Origin: Firmicutes bacterium UBA6418
GTDB lineage: Bacteria > Bacillota > Clostridia > Peptostreptococcales > Anaerovoracaceae
Assembly: GCA_002439735.1 (NCBI GenBank)
Contig: DJPG01000022.1
Coordinates: forward strand, 1-5,471
Reading direction: 5' to 3'
DNA length: 5,471 nucleotides
The notes beneath the pieces are model-generated. The model was not told the origin of the DNA. It saw only the letters and a list, made by a program, of their open reading frames with translations, and did not search any database. Each line of letters opens with the position of its first letter. Within the stretch, counting starts at the first letter, position 1. A program made the position numbers and the translations under genes. Shown here piece by piece: positions 5,342-5,471 of the stretch.

Positions 5342-5471
5342 GGCGCGGCGGGATACTCGCGACGCAGGCGCGGCGGGATGCTCGCGACGCAGGCGCAACG
5401 GGATACTCGCGACGCAGGCGCGGCGGGATGCTCGCGACGCAGGCGCAACGGGATGCTCGCGACGCAGGCGC
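5342..5471. repeat. 25-bp GC-rich tandem repeat array (continues past the right edge)
   Basis: Five complete 25-bp units begin at 5342, 5367, 5392, 5417 and 5442, and a sixth starts at 5467. All share GGCGC at positions 1-5, CGGGAT at 8-13 and CTCGCGACGCA at 15-25. They differ only at positions 6-7 (GG or AA) and 14 (A or G), in the order GG/A, GG/G, AA/A, GG/G, AA/G. Each unit contains the palindrome TCGCGA. The period is not a multiple of three and there are no spacers. GC content is about 70-76%, well above the neighbouring genes. This is a minisatellite of unknown role. Confidence 0.92.

Larger units (their letters stand above)
5120..5471. other. Gene-free region downstream of gerQ
   Basis: No convincing gene is seen in these 352 bases. 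They contain short hairpins near the gerQ stop, namely GGCAGAT/ATCTGCC at 5111-5131 and GCAAG/CTTGC at 5120-5135, neither followed by a T-tract. After these come the compound palindrome at 5179-5273, an AACGAGCG direct repeat (5190-5197 and 5289-5296), and the GC-rich tandem array from 5342. A clear intrinsic terminator for the cwlJ-gerQ operon is not visible. Confidence 0.6.

Noticed and set aside
5342..5471. CRISPR array
   Set aside because: The units are directly adjacent 25-bp repeats with no unique spacers, so this is a plain tandem repeat.
5260..5471. Open plus-strand frame through the tandem repeats
   Set aside because: The frame is open from just after the TGA at 5257-5259 to the window edge, but it has no start codon with a ribosome binding site. 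The 25-bp period shifts frame at each unit and high GC makes open frames likely by chance.

Overview
The window looks like a chromosomal segment of an endospore-forming Firmicute, probably a clostridial (Lachnospiraceae-like) species. The evidence is strong GGAGG-type ribosome binding sites, consensus sigma-A-type promoters, and a two-gene spore germination operon (cwlJ-like plus gerQ-like). The genus is a guess.

Layout. At the left edge, on the minus strand, is the N-terminal half of a TetR-family repressor (1-215, running off the window). Its own promoter overlaps a perfect 8+8 bp inverted repeat, a good candidate for autoregulation. Divergent from it, with its own promoter, is an AAA_14/DUF4143 predicted ATPase (397-1671, +). 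Convergent to that gene is a second, only distantly similar ATPase of the AAA-ATPase-like/PD-(D/E)XK type (1783-3501, -). The 111-bp gap between them holds a long hairpin whose G-U pairs fit transcription from the minus strand. The two ATPases belong to common families of poorly known role, and nothing here assigns them a pathway.

From 3637 onward comes the spore part. A promoter-like sequence matches the sigma-K pattern (AC, 17 bp, CATANNNTA). It is followed by a 147-aa stand-alone SleB/CwlJ-type cortex hydrolase and, 17 bp later, by a 320-aa protein. The C-terminal ~75 residues of that protein look like the spore coat protein GerQ, while its N-terminal ~220 residues are low-complexity (Ala/Pro/Thr, then Met-Gln-Gly-Asn repeats). 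In Bacillus, GerQ is needed for CwlJ to be placed and to work in the spore coat, so the pair makes sense as a functional unit for cortex breakdown at germination.

The last ~350 bases have no recognisable gene. They hold a 95-nt compound palindrome and, at the very end, five copies of a 25-bp GC-rich tandem repeat that runs out of the window.

The most interesting items are the cwlJ-gerQ operon with its unusual GerQ N-terminus, the compound palindrome and the GC-rich tandem array. I did not find a convincing new multi-gene system. The paired ATPases are the nearest candidate and are reported with modest interest.
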